Source of the DNA: Hydra vulgaris
Lineage: Eukaryota > Cnidaria > Hydrozoa > Anthoathecata > Hydridae
DNA: 64,000 nt
NCBI RefSeq assembly: GCF_038396675.1
Contig: NC_088932.1
Span: forward strand, 31,150,001-31,214,000
Reading direction: 5' to 3'
The stretch's first letter is position 1; each line of letters opens with the position of its first letter. Of this stretch, positions 10,900 to 22,600 are shown piece after piece. A program made the position numbers and the translations under genes. The notes beneath the pieces are model-generated. The model ran no database searches. It had not been told where the DNA came from and saw only the letters and a program-made list of their open reading frames with translations.

Positions 10900-11500
10900 T
10901 AAAGTATTTAGTTTTTTTAAAAATCAAGTGTTTAAAACATTTCCGTGTTAAAGCTGGTGTTAAATTCTTCAAGATCAACTTAGATATTATCAAAACAAAT
11001 GCTTCTTACATATCTAAGACAACATCAAATCAATAGGTAATAAAGTGTTTTAAAGAAGTTATTACTGACAATAAAAAAAAATTGAAATTTTTAAGATTTT
11101 TTCTATTTTTGCTGATAAAGCCTTAGTTAAAGTAAGGAACAACTTACTAGTTAAGGATTATTTTATGCTTCGTTAAAAAGTATTTCAAATTTTTCTTTAA
11201 ATAACAAGAATTGCAAAGGACATTTATATGATGGTGCTGGAACAATTGATGGTCTCACTAAAGGTTTGTCCTCTTGTATTTTAAATCTGAATGAAAAAGC
11301 TTCATATTCTCATTGCAACAGTCATAATCTTAGTTTAGCTATTTGTGCCTAGTACAAAGTGCAATATGTTAAGTGACTTTTGGCACACACTAATTAGGTA
11401 TCATACTTTTTAAACTTTTACCTACCATGCAAAAAAATTAATTAGAAGTTAACAAAAAATAATTAAAAGTAATATTAAAATGGATATCACCTTTTTAAAT
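10900..11500 (+). pseudogene. Decayed hAT-type (DUF4371) transposase fragment
   Basis: A plus-strand translation near 11220-11370 gives 'GHLYDGAGTIDGLTKGLSSC' followed by 'YSHCNSHNLSLAICA'. This resembles the paired blocks GQGYDGA-NMSG ... HC--H-LNLA of DUF4371/ZMYM-like hAT transposases, as in the better copy at 35814-38283 ('GQGFDNGVNMSG', 'GCHSLNLCG'). Frameshifts and stops prevent an ORF. It lies in the large Dispatched intron. Confidence 0.45.
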
Positions 11501-11693
11501 TTAACTAAAAAACTTCCTATATGTAAAGCTCACAAAGCAAAGCAAGGTGCTTTGCCTTCATTGATATATTTGCTTAGGGTGTCCCACTTCCAGGTTTTTT
11601 TTAAATTTTGAGTTAAACTTTTTGTGTGAGGTGCATAATGATTAAAAAATGATTATTGTAAAATTTTGGGACAATCAAACATTATTTAGGAGT

Positions 11694-11876
11694 AGCATAG
11701 TTACTTAATTTGAACAAATTGTAGTTTTCGCTCCTTTTTTTCAACATTTTTCAAGATTTCACTGTCAGTTTTTCAAAATTCATTCAAGAACTTTTAGAAT
11801 GTTACTTCTCATTAAGTAAAGTATTACAGGTAAAAAAACTGGGGTGAAAGAAAAATATTTAAGAGTTGCACATGAC
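11694..11876. repeat. One arm of a dispersed inverted repeat
   Basis: About 180 bp, from 'agcatagttacttaattt' to 'aagagttgcacatg', reappears in reverse complement at 15254-15143 plus 14050-13986, where a MITE interrupts it. Identity is high, with scattered substitutions. The two arms flank a stretch holding an unidentified minus-strand pseudogene, so they may be terminal inverted repeats of one larger element. Confidence 0.7.
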
Positions 11877-12064
11877 AGAAATAATATGTTACTAATGTAC
11901 AAAATTGCCTAAAACAATGGTAAAAGCGCAGCGCAGTCATTAACCACTTCTAAAAACTCGACTTTTTTACCATAGTTATAGTCCTTCATCTTTGTCCAAT
12001 ATTCAACAAGTAATTGCAACCAATCCACTCGATTAGGTTTCATTTTGAGTAAATCAAACAGTAG

Positions 12065-13214
12065 TTAGGAATCTGGCCTAATCAGCGACACAAAACCAGA
12101 AATTTTATTTTGTTCAATTTGTGAAAATATTGGTTTTCCAATCTTGATTTGATTGTTTCTTTTGATGTTAAACAATTTCAAAGCTGCAGTAGAACGTTCG
12201 ATTGCGGGAATAGATTCATTAAACAAGATGAAGACAACTAACTGTTGAGTTAGATAACAAAAGATGCCTGTAACACAACTGAAGGGTGGCATCCGCTGCT
12301 GTACTGTCAAATTCGCAATACCACTGCATGTCAGTTTTTTTCTTTTGTTGACAATGAACATTCAATTTTGAAATAGCAAACTGTTCAAAGAGAGCCCCAA
12401 CAGCTTTAACTATTTTTGCTTCAATAGCCATTGCGCCTCTAACGCTTAGGTGTTAACAATCGGAAACTTCAATAAACAATTTAGTTACCGTCTTTAGTTT
12501 CAACTGAGATATAAGGGCTGGCAATCGTTTTTTAAAATTCGTCATCTTCTAAGCTTTTTGCAACTCCTTCACTCGTGATAATATCTCTTCTTCTTTTAGA
12601 TGAATTATCATGCACTGCTCTCTGCTGTTCAAAACGTTCGGTATGATCATGTACTTTTTTCTCTCTTTGGTGTAAAATAATCTCAAGCAAGCATGTGGCC
12701 AACCTTAAAAAAAACATATCAAAAATTGTACATATTATACACCTCGAACAAAATAGAAAAGCTAAATAAGTAATTTTGTTTACCTGTGGATATTTCCACT
12801 GATTTTGTAAGAATAGCCATTCCTTTTTCCAAGTTGAAATTTGAGATTTCCTTAATATTTTGTAGACTTTAGATGCTGAAATATCACACAACTTATTTAT
12901 TGATGTCCTGAACTTTTTACATGTCTTCTCTGTGCATCTTTTTTCTATTTTCTATATACTTTTCCATTCAACAAACACTTTTAAGAAGTAGTCGTGACGT
13001 CTGGCTTGATTGGAAATCTTGTTCTCCCCCAAGTCTCTTTAAGCTCAATTAAAATTGTGTTAAAAACATCATGGGTTGAAGATGATTCTTTTCCACTAAT
13101 ATTGTCAACTTTTTGGAGGTGCAAATATCTTCTTAAAAGAACAACTTTTTTAGTGGAAGTTTTGAACCAACAGCTAAACCTTTTCATAACCAAATCCAAT
13201 AAATTCATCTTCAA
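12065..13214 (-). pseudogene. Unrecognised minus-strand coding remnant, probably transposon-derived
   Basis: Several short frames follow one another on the minus strand: 13214-12981 ('KETWGRTRFPIKPDVTTTS' near its end), 12891-12532 (ends 'ITSEGVAKSLEDDEF'), 12431-12219 and 12361-12065 ('AIERSTAALKLFNIKRNNQI' and 'GKPIFSQIEQNKISGFVSLI'). Composition looks like real protein rather than AT-rich noise, and the last frame continues past a stop with 'MKPNRVDWLQLLVEYWTKMK', so it was once longer. I do not recognise a domain. The flanking inverted repeats (11694-11876 and 13986-15254) suggest a transposon gene, but an old processed host gene is possible. Confidence 0.35.
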
Positions 13215-13224
13215 CCCTTGAAAT

Positions 13225-13435
13225 TAGGAAAAATCAGGTCAGCAATAATTTGCTGACTTCAATCTTTTAGAGGTCGGCCTCAGGTCGGCAAAAAAAATTT
13301 GATACAAAGGTCTTAGCGTAAAACATAGAAACAAGGTCGGCAATTTTTTGACCTAACTGCCAACCTCAAACACTTTAAGGTCGGCAGTTAGGTCGACATT
13401 GCCGAATGTCGACCCTAATTCCAAGGATTGCATCT
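13225..13435. repeat. Short element built of 'aggtcggca' words in both orientations
   Basis: The heptamer gtcggca or close variants occur at least four times between 13270 and 13390, together with inverse forms (tgccaacct, tgccgaatgtcgacc). The start also has 'gtcagcaataatttgctgac', a small palindrome. This looks like a small nonautonomous inverted-repeat element; no target duplication was resolved. Confidence 0.5.
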
Positions 13436-14050
13436 TGATGATCTTTTCTTGTGTATAAAGTTTTTCCCACTCTGGAGTTTTTCATTTTTTAACTCGTACA
13501 CTTGAAAATTTGAAAATTTAAAACTGAAGTAATACAGTACTACTTATAGCCATTCTGAATTGCATGCTTGCTTAAAAATCAATAAACTCCAGTAAAAAGT
13601 AGCAGCTATTAACATTACATTGCCATAATAGAGTATATATAGAGTAATAAGTTAATAGTATTTTTGAAATGCCAGGATATATACAGAAAAATTTTATGGG
13701 AAATCTAAAAGCAATTAAAATAGAATTTTAATTGCTTTTAAAAAAATATTTTTAAAAAATGTTGATTTGTACATTTTATTTATAAGTATGTACTATCTTA
13801 ACTTTAGTATATTAATTACCTTAACAAATTTTTAACGAGTGATTTTCCAATCAGAGGCTACATTTCTTTTAATTGAGTTAATTAGTATTTATTTTATATT
13901 TTTACTACACTTGCATTCTTGCTGACAAATCTATAAAATGCAGCGAGAATTTAAAAATTAATACTATATTGGCAAAATGACCGAACTTGATACTGTGCAA
14001 CCCCTAAATATTTTTCTTTTAACCAAGTTTTTTTACTTTAATACTTTAAC

Positions 14051-15139
<1,089 letters not shown>

Positions 15140-15565
15140 TGAAAAATAATATTCTAAAAGTTCTTGAATGAATTTTGAAAAATTGACCATGAAATCTTGA
15201 AAAATGTTGAAAAATAGGCGCGATAACTATAATTTACTCAAATTAGGTAACTGTGCTTAAAGTTGTAATTAAGAAAAGTAAATTGTAATTGAGAAATACA
15301 ACATGTAATTTAGAAGTCCCAATATGTAATTAAGAAACACAACATGTAATTAAGAAATTTTAAAATCTAATTGAGAAAACCAACATGTAAATAAGAAATC
15401 ACAACATGTAACTTGAAAAACAAAAGTTGTAATTAAAAAATTGTAATATGTAAATGAGAATAAATTATTTGTAATTGTGAATTCAATGTAAGTTTAAAGG
15501 TCATTATAAAAGATCTTCTTGGACATGCATTTTAATAAGTTAGTAATATCAAATTTAGCATTTGT

Positions 15566-16789
15566 ATGCACCAGCAATACAGTAATACAGTAATGGAATT
15601 GAAAGATCATTGTGTTATTTGTCAATACACTATGAATAGAAAGTTTGTTATCAAATTGAATCCATGCAAGCATTTATTTCACCAAATTTGTTTACAACCA
15701 CTTCTAGAGCAACCAGAACCACCTTATCCAATTTGTAGACATGAAATACATACAACTGAACAAGTTGAAAAAAAACATGTTTTATCTTTATCGAATGATA
15801 GAAGAAAAGTAATTGAATGTGCTGAGCGAAACAAGGATTGGGTGACTTTGGCGCAAACTTTAGGTGTCAAATATAAGACAGCATACAATTGGATCCGCAG
15901 CGGAAATTTAAATTTTATTGGAAAAGGTGGTTTTAATCCAAAAAAATTAACCAATAATCAAATCGAAGAAACACTAAGATGGATTGAAAGTGACATTAAA
16001 ACAAGGATATTAAGACAATTTAATATTAGCGTCAACACAACCACAATTGCCAATTGCCTCGATGGCAGACTATTTTCATTTATAAAAGTGCACAAGGAGC
16101 CTACTACAATGATTAGTAATGAAAACAAACAAAAAAGAGCTGAATATGTTAGGAACATTAACGAACACATCACAAATGGTCATCAGATAGTTTGGTCAGA
16201 TGAAACAAATTTTAATCTTTTTTGTAGAAAAATGCAAGGACGTGCTAAACAAGGGAAAAGAGCAATAATAAAAATTTCTTCTTCAAAAGGTGCAAACATA
16301 CATTTGATTGCAGCTATATCAACAACAAATGTTGTCATGATGGAAACTCGCAGAGGATCATTTAAAGCAGACTCTTGTAACAAGTGGATGTTGGCTTTGT
16401 TTAACCAGTGGATTACATCCAGGAATTGCTTAGAGGATTTGGTCGTCATAACAGACATTGCTCCATGTCACACTTGTTTGAAAGGGTGTTTTGGAAACTG
16501 AGTGGGTGAAAATTCACCCACTCAGTTGTTATGATTAGAACCCTACAGCCCAATGTTAAACCAAGTGGAAGCTATCTGGTCCAAAATAAAAACAAATGTT
16601 AAAAATATTATTCGCATTCCACCTGTACTCAGTGCTGGGATTATGGAACAACGAATGCAGTATTTAGAAAGAATTTTTACTGTGGCAAAAAATACAATAA
16701 TGGGAGGTAATTGTACACGCGCCGTACAACATACGACCACGCATTATGCAACGATTTTAAATATGGAAGACGTCCAAGTTGGTGCTTAA
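15566..16789 (+). pseudogene. Tc1/IS630-like transposase with N-terminal RING-type zinc finger, broken near the third catalytic residue
   Basis: The first 311 codons (15566-16498) are open. Residues 16-57 form a RING-like finger: C16-x2-C19-x14-C34-x-H36-x2-H39-x2-C42-x11-[Y54]-x2-C57, with Tyr where the seventh ligand (Cys) is expected. Residues about 78-170 hold helix-turn-helix-like sequence ('WVTLAQTLGVKYKTAYNWIR'). The DDE domain has 'WSDETNF' (D212) and 'ITDIAPCH' (D297). After two in-frame stops (16499-16501 and about 16532) the same frame resumes with 'LEPYSPMLNQVEAIWSKIK', giving the catalytic Glu, and ends at 16789. Between the stops the expected coding sequence is displaced by a perfect palindrome and a frame slip. 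Met at 15593 is an alternative start that still keeps the finger. RING fingers usually act as E3 ubiquitin ligases; here binding to DNA or protein is equally possible. Confidence 0.8.
16498..16527. repeat. Perfect 30-bp palindrome inside the transposase gene
   Basis: 'actgagtgggtgaa', a 2-base centre, then 'ttcacccactcagt'. The left arm reads in an adjacent frame as ETEWVK, typical of this position in such transposases; the right arm has no coding counterpart, so it looks like an inverted duplication of the left arm. Confidence 0.9.
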
Positions 16790-17292
16790 CTGAATGTTGC
16801 AATGATTTTTAATGACGTTATTTAATTTTTAAATTTTAAATTTTTATGTAAATAAATTATTTGTGTTTTATTTATTATTTATCTGAAATCTCAATTAAAT
16901 TTTTCACAAACAAAAATAAAAGAAAGTTTTAATTGACACGCATTAGGATTTTTCCAGTTACCGCCTAAACCTCAAATGCCTTTTTCATGACTTTTTATAT
17001 TTTATTGATATTATATTATTATTTCCAGCCTTAAATTACAAAGTATATAAGGACTACAAAATTCAAAATACAAAGAACTCGTAAAATCGTAAGATGTAAT
17101 TGAGAAGATAAATCTCAATTACATCTTACGATTTCTTATTTACAACTTCCATGTTCTAAATTACATCTTATGTTTCTCAATTACAACTTTCATCTTCTAA
17201 ATTACATCTTATGTTTCTTAATTACATCTTTCATGTTCTAAATTAGATCTTACATTTCTTAATTACAACTTTCAAGTTCTTAATTACATCTT

Positions 17293-17872
17293 GAAAAGGT
17301 GTAGTAATCGTAATTAAACTGTTTTAACTTTTAAACAAAGTTAAAATAAATATAAAATATGAATAAAAAAAATTAAAAAATTTAATTTTGATATATAAAA
17401 AATGTCACATTGATATATTGTCACATTGAAAAATTTAATTTTGATATATAAAAGTGCACAAAAAGTCAGCGCTTTTTTGTCACTTGTAAAAAAAAACTGG
17501 CTATTTTTGTAGCCATGCATCCTTATAAAAAATTATTTTTTTCAGATTTCATATTTTTATCAGAAAGATTTAATAAAATGAAGATTTAAAAATTTACTTT
17601 GTTTTAACAAAATGGGGCATTAAGAATGTGTCTCTAAACACCTTTTTATATAATTTAAACTCTCATATATTTTAAAATAAAAATATTTTATTATAACTTG
17701 TGTTTTATAATAAAATTTGTTACATTATAAATATAAACTTTAACAGTATGTAATTTCTTTCAATAATGTGTAAATATAATTTTTAATAATAACTTTGTAA
17801 ACAATGTGTATAATTTTACAATCATAAAAGTGCCCCAGTATTATCCTTGCAAATTTTTAAATAGATTAAGTA

Positions 17873-17938
<66 letters not shown>

Positions 17939-18078
17939 TGTATTGTTTAATATAGGCTAATTCGTCAATTTTTGCAATCCACTCCTAAAGGAAGATCATT
18001 TTTATAGATCCCAATGAACCATATTCATTCAAAAGTTCTCGTAATTTTTTTAAAAAATTGTCTCTGACTTTCCATTCT
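17293..18078. other. AT-rich intronic DNA
   Basis: No gene seen. A 33-bp segment containing 'aaaatttaattttgatata' occurs twice (about 17375 and 17428). A (TA)n tract lies near its right end. Confidence 0.35.
17873..17939. repeat. (TA)n microsatellite with short (CA)n end
   Basis: A TA dinucleotide tract interrupted once by 'tatta' and ending in cacacaca. Confidence 0.95.
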
Positions 18079-18267
18079 TCAATACCTTTCTTTATCACTC
18101 TTTATCACAACTACTTGATGTTCCACTCTAGCTACCTTTTTCTCATCAAAACACCAATTCTCAAACTTTACTTCTTTTCTCAATTTTTTTTGTATTTTTT
18201 TACCTTCTCTGATGACTGCCATATGGGTTGCTGATTGGATTGGTGCAGAAAGATCAAAACCAGCCAT
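18079..18267 (-). pseudogene. Unrecognised minus-strand coding fragment
   Basis: A 62-codon frame starting 'MAGFDLSAPIQSATHMAVI', with 'KFENWCFDEKKVARVEHQVV' later. The amino-acid mix looks genuinely coding, and sequence related to it continues in other frames toward 17950. I do not recognise the family. It lies in the Dispatched intron near other transposon debris, so a transposon origin is more likely than a host exon; no convincing splice sites flank it. Confidence 0.3.
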
Positions 18268-18604
18268 CTGAAGTTGTTAACACTGTGTCAGCTTTTCGTG
18301 TACTCAACTTTGCTTGACTAACTCATTTAACAGTCTCAACTGTTCACTGTTTAATTTTTCATTTGTTAATATTTATTAAAGGTTTATAATAACTGTCACT
18401 TACTTACTCATTACTACTTTAGTGTTCCTTTCTGTATTTATTCAGAATTGAAGTTGATGGTGTTGATGGAACATTTCCAATTTTAATTTTTTCACTCTAC
18501 CAGATATTTCTAATTGCTTTAAGTAAAGATTTTTATCTTCAGAATGCAACCAAAATCTTCTTTCATTATATTTATAAAACCATCAAAACTATAAGTACTG
18601 TAAA

Positions 18605-18950
18605 TTTTAAATGAATGCAACCATAATAGTATTTGTAAAAAAGAGAAAGAGATTCATTTTTAGAATGATGGAACAGAAGCTCAAGACTCTGTTCCATCAT
18701 TCCATCATTCTGTTCCATCATTTAAAATTTACAAAAATTTATTCATCTTGGTTGCCTGTTCAAAGCGAACAAAAAGTGATGACATTTTACCAAGATCGAA
18801 GTATAAAGTTGTATTATTAGCAAATAAAACCATTTTAGATGTCAGAAAGATCATTAATACAGATAAGATACATTACAAGACAAAGGATAGAACCTTAAGG
18901 TAGCCCAGAAGTTACTGAAAACAAAGAAGAGTGGCCATTGAGGACAACTA
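18605..18950 (-). pseudogene. LINE 3'-end remnant with an internal hairpin
   Basis: 'accataatagtatttgtaaa' with 'aagagaaagag' matches the minus-oriented LINE 3' ends at 23137 and 40998. The following 'aatgatggaacaga ... tctgttccatcatt' (18664-18724) forms a hairpin with partial duplication. Later words ('gatagaaccttaaggtagcc') fit LINE-like noncoding sequence. No frame remains. Confidence 0.4.
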
Positions 18951-19637
18951 TAAAGAAATCCCCAAGTGCCGAGACAAGTTGTGCTCATATCATAGATAAA
19001 CATTAGAAAATAAGTTAAAAGTTAATTAAACTTTCCAAAACAATTTATTGAATGAGATATTAACAAAAAACTTCTTAATTTTTAATGCCATTTTGTTTCT
19101 TGCAAAGGAAAGTTTTGGCTCTTTGACTATTTTTATTTATTAAATCCGGTCTAAATAATGCGCTTATATTTAACATCAATAAAAAAAAGAAAAATGTTTT
19201 ATAAGAAAAATATTCATCTTGTCTATTTTAAAGTTCGCTATATTAATTATAATTTTTATTATGCTAGTTTATTCTAACTCAAATACTTAACAATAAAAGA
19301 AAAAACAAAAACATGCTACAGCGAACGTTTTTTATAACAAATATGAAGGAAAAAACCCAATCAGATTGTGTAAAACTGAACTGAGTTTAAAAAACTCTGC
19401 GGTGAGCGAAAACATTTATTATTGAACCCAGATGTTTTTTAACGGAAAAAACTATGCAGATTTGAGAGCCTAAAATTAGGCTCTCAACCGGAAGTATAAT
19501 GGCAAAACAACAAAAGCTTTTGTTAATATCTCATTCAATAATTTGTTTTGGAAAGTTTAATTAACTTTTAACTTATTTTCTAATGTTTATCTATGATATG
19601 AACACAACTTGTCTTGACACTTAGGGATCCCTTTAAA
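18951..19637. mobile_element. MITE copy B, 687 bp, about 110-bp terminal inverted repeats
   Basis: Left 'taaagaaatccccaagtgcc' and right 'gacacttagggatcccttta' are inverse to each other, as are the following 'gagacaagttgtg' and 'cacaacttgtctt' and the stretch up to 'aatgagatattaaca'. It is the same family as 14051-15139 but without the (TA)n tract. The interior carries the hairpin 'gagcctaaaattaggctc' (about 19470). No coding capacity. Confidence 0.8.
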
Positions 19638-19863
19638 GTTTAATCTGATAATTTCAATCCAGAAGTAAATCTTGCAAAAGTAATCAAGTTTTAAAAATCT
19701 GAAAAAATCTATTTTCTAAATTGCGTTTGAGAATTTCAGATTAGCAAGATTTTTTCAATTCAATTAATATAATTAAGTTTACAAAATTATAAATATAAAC
19801 ATACAATGTAAATCATATATATAAAAGAATATGAAAATATCAAATAAAAAATATTATACTTAC

Positions 19864-21856
19864 TTGTTTGTATTTTGATAATAAGTACTCGCAGTCTTCC
19901 TAATGTGTCAAAAAGAATAGCATTAGTTATCGGAAACATTTCTAAAGTTGAGTAGAAGCAAGTATTAAACTCAATTTTATCATATGGCAGTGTTTTATTG
20001 CAACATTGAGTCTGATCCGGTCTACAAGGACCTTCAAGCAAACTAAACAGATTTAATACCAAATCGCATGATGGAGAAGAAATAAAAAATGAAGCTTTCC
20101 TAGCATTTTGACAAAAATGCTGCAGCCATACCTGTTCGGAAGCCAAATCTAGAGTACCTGGTTTAAGGACCAGAGAACCATGATCATCTGGATTAAACTT
20201 GTAGCCATTATCAACGGATTCTACACCAAAAACAAAAGTTGCTTCCATTTGATAGGTACCCTTACTAAATTCAAACTTTTTCTTATCATTTAAACTGAAC
20301 TGTTCAATTGATGTACCACTACCAAACATCTGGAACTCTTGAGATGAGGGTAATTGGAGTCCAGGCTTAAAAAATGTGACTAACAGTCCACCAATACCAA
20401 TTAAAATAAACAAAATAAGCCAAAAATATTTTAGTTTTCGCAAGATAGTCGGGATAAACTGATTAAACATAAAGTTTGTCAAGGATGAGAACAACATCTG
20501 AAACTTTAAAATGAATCCATTTTGCTTTTGAGATGTAGATAGCACCAAATTGTTTGTGCAACAGCACGGCAAACAACGAGCCATGCATTTTTTTAAATAC
20601 TTCTCATGCAAAATAACAACAACTGGAAAGAATGTAATCATAAGTAAGTAGTTGACTATAATAGCAGTGCCAGCATAAAGACCAAAACATTTTACTGACG
20701 TGATGTTTGAAGAAATGTTTGCATAAAAAGCTGCAGCTGTTGTAAAAGATGTTACAAACATTGGAAGAATGGCATGCTTTAATGCGTGTATAGTCCATAT
20801 GATTAAATACTCCTGATGCAGTTCATAGCTCTTCAATACATAACACTGTTTGGCATCTTTCCAAACTCCCATATAAACAAATGCATCATCTGCTCCAACA
20901 CCAACAAGAAAAATTAAAGTTGCCATATTTAAAAATGGAAAAAAATCCATGTCAAAAACTCTTCCATAAACAAAATAAGATATTGTGATTGAAATTATAA
21001 CACAAGCAAGAGTCATTAAACTAATAAAAAGTGATTCACTAAAGTACCATAAAAATAAAACAACAAACAAAACAGCAGTGATTATTAACAAAGACTGGGT
21101 TACGATGGCAGTCTCAAATATATAATACTTAAAGTTATAAAAATCAAAGCTACTAATCTGAACACCATACTTCCTTGCCTTAGAAAGATCTGTCAGGTAT
21201 TCATCATAAAGTGGTTTAAAAAATTTTTTTTGTATATCGCTATTCCACTGTGAGTTAGGATCAACACTGAGTGTAACTGTTAATGGTTTGGTTGGATCAT
21301 CTACCCAAGCTTTTTCTGCTAAATAAAAATAAACATTGTGTAAAGTCAATGCAACTTCTTGAGCTGACATTGATTCATGCTGAAAACATTTAGAAAAATA
21401 ATAATTTGCACATTTTAAATCATTTTCTTTGCAACCAGTAATTGTATTGTTTTTGTAAAATGGGATGCACTCAACAAGTAACTTTTTAAACTTATAGACA
21501 TCAGTTTCATTAATAGAAAAACAATCTGGTTTGTTATAAAAAAAAGCAATGTAGTTTGGAATGTGGTGACTCTTAAATTCTGTTCTGAAATAGTTGTTGT
21601 AACCTGGAAAATCTAACACAATTTCTTTGTGTAGTTTACATACACTTTGCATATAAGAAAATAAATCTTTCTGGTCCTTTTGTTCAAAAACAAGCGCACA
21701 TCCATCAATATTATGCTCTACAGGGTAAAATAAAATTTTATCAGTGCTTCGTACAGTTCTATGAGATGCGTTTCCTGTCAATATTTCATTTTGGTTTAAA
21801 AGATTTTTTAAAGATATATCTTTCGATGAAATTATTGTTCCTCGTGGCTCAAAACC
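19864..21856 (-). CDS. Dispatched-like transporter, main exon (first extracellular loop, sterol-sensing domain, start of second loop)
   Basis: This 1,993-base exon (664 codons plus one base) opens with 'GFEPRGT', a signature following TM1 in Dispatched proteins, after acceptor ttttag. A Cys-rich extracellular loop follows (about residues 25-220 after the first in-exon TTG), then TM2-TM6 with 'FLNMATLIFLVGVGADDAFV' at about 283-302. The GADD aspartates are the TM4 ion-coupling residues of RND/Patched/Dispatched proteins; sodium-driven export of cholesterol-modified Hedgehog is the known role of the family. A Cys-rich patch ('MARCLPCCCTN') lies in the cytosolic linker after TM6, then TM7 ('FWLILFILIGIGGLLVTFF') and the second loop. 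The exon ends 'LIIKIQT' plus one base before donor gtaagt at 19863; translation beyond that is intronic. The start shown by simple ORF calling (21781) is a TTG, not a true start. Confidence 0.93.
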
Positions 21857-22600
21857 CTAAAACAAGTTTCATAAAAACGAGCAAATCAAACTATAATAAT
21901 ATATCTTTTTTAAATATTTCTTTCACTAAAAATATTATTAAGTGAAGACTATAACAAAATGTTAACTAAAATTCTGGAATGCAGTAGTAAATATTTTTTG
22001 TAAAAAAAGTTGTAAACATTAAAGGTGTTTTACATTAGTGACATAAAAATTATGTAAATAGTTATTTTATTATTTTATGGAAGTCATGAAGATAAAATTT
22101 GTTCTTGGTACAATACCAATTCTTCTGAAATTTTACCAGCTTTTAGTTCTATCAATTCCTAAAAAAATTACGACCATTTCAAAATTACACCATTCCAAAA
22201 TTTACCTAACTCAAAGTTATGAACTTTTTTTCTCTCATTAATCAATTTAAAAATTCTCTCATTAATCAAATTATTAAAGCCATCAAAGAAGAAGATAGAA
22301 ATGAAAAATAAATACCAATACATATTAATTAAATCACACCAGCAATTATCTAAACTAAATTCAAAATCAAAATAAACACTATTATTAAACATTATACAAA
22401 AAAGATTGATGACTGCTTTAATGTAGCAACGGGTACATATGATAGAGCAGAAATTTGTGAATTTGTTAGAATATGTATTTTAGATTTAGAAAATAATGAA
22501 ATCAATATTAATGAAAAAATTCTTCATCACAATAACGTTTTAATAGTAATACATAGAAAATCTGGTCCACAGCTTGATAAATTTTTTTAAAAAACTAATT
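21857..22600. other. Intron of the Dispatched-like gene, AT-rich
   Basis: No exon or known repeat recognised between the main exon and LINE debris. A minus-strand 74-codon frame (22168-22392) looks like low-complexity noise. Confidence 0.35.

Larger units (their letters stand above)
15258..17292 (+). mobile_element. Tc1/IS630-type transposon with long inverted ends made of tandem 'tgtaattaagaaa' units
   Basis: Both ends are about 200-230 bp of short units. On the left, 'tgtaattaagaaa' or variants recur about ten times at 20-25 base spacing (15262-15470). On the right (17092-17292) the same unit recurs in reverse complement ('tttcttaattaca') about nine times. Between them lies one transposase gene (15566-16789). 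Ends built of arrays of one short motif are unlike ordinary short Tc1/mariner repeats and could be multiple transposase-binding sites. The exact termini and target duplication are unresolved; the outer limits are set where the units stop. Confidence 0.7.

Noticed and set aside
15724..16458. Minus-strand frames of 71-91 codons
   Set aside because: Antisense shadows of the RING-bearing transposase.
18079..18267. Exon of the Dispatched-like gene
   Set aside because: The sequence has no similarity to Dispatched and the main exon already joins in phase to 10253.
19787..19863. C-terminal extension of the Dispatched exon ('YNIFYLIFSYSFIYMIYIV')
   Set aside because: It lies beyond a consensus gtaagt donor and is intronic AT-rich sequence; splicing to 10253 keeps phase and family similarity.
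20604..20798. Separate small minus-strand gene inside the Dispatched main exon
   Set aside because: It is an out-of-frame shadow of the transporter coding sequence.
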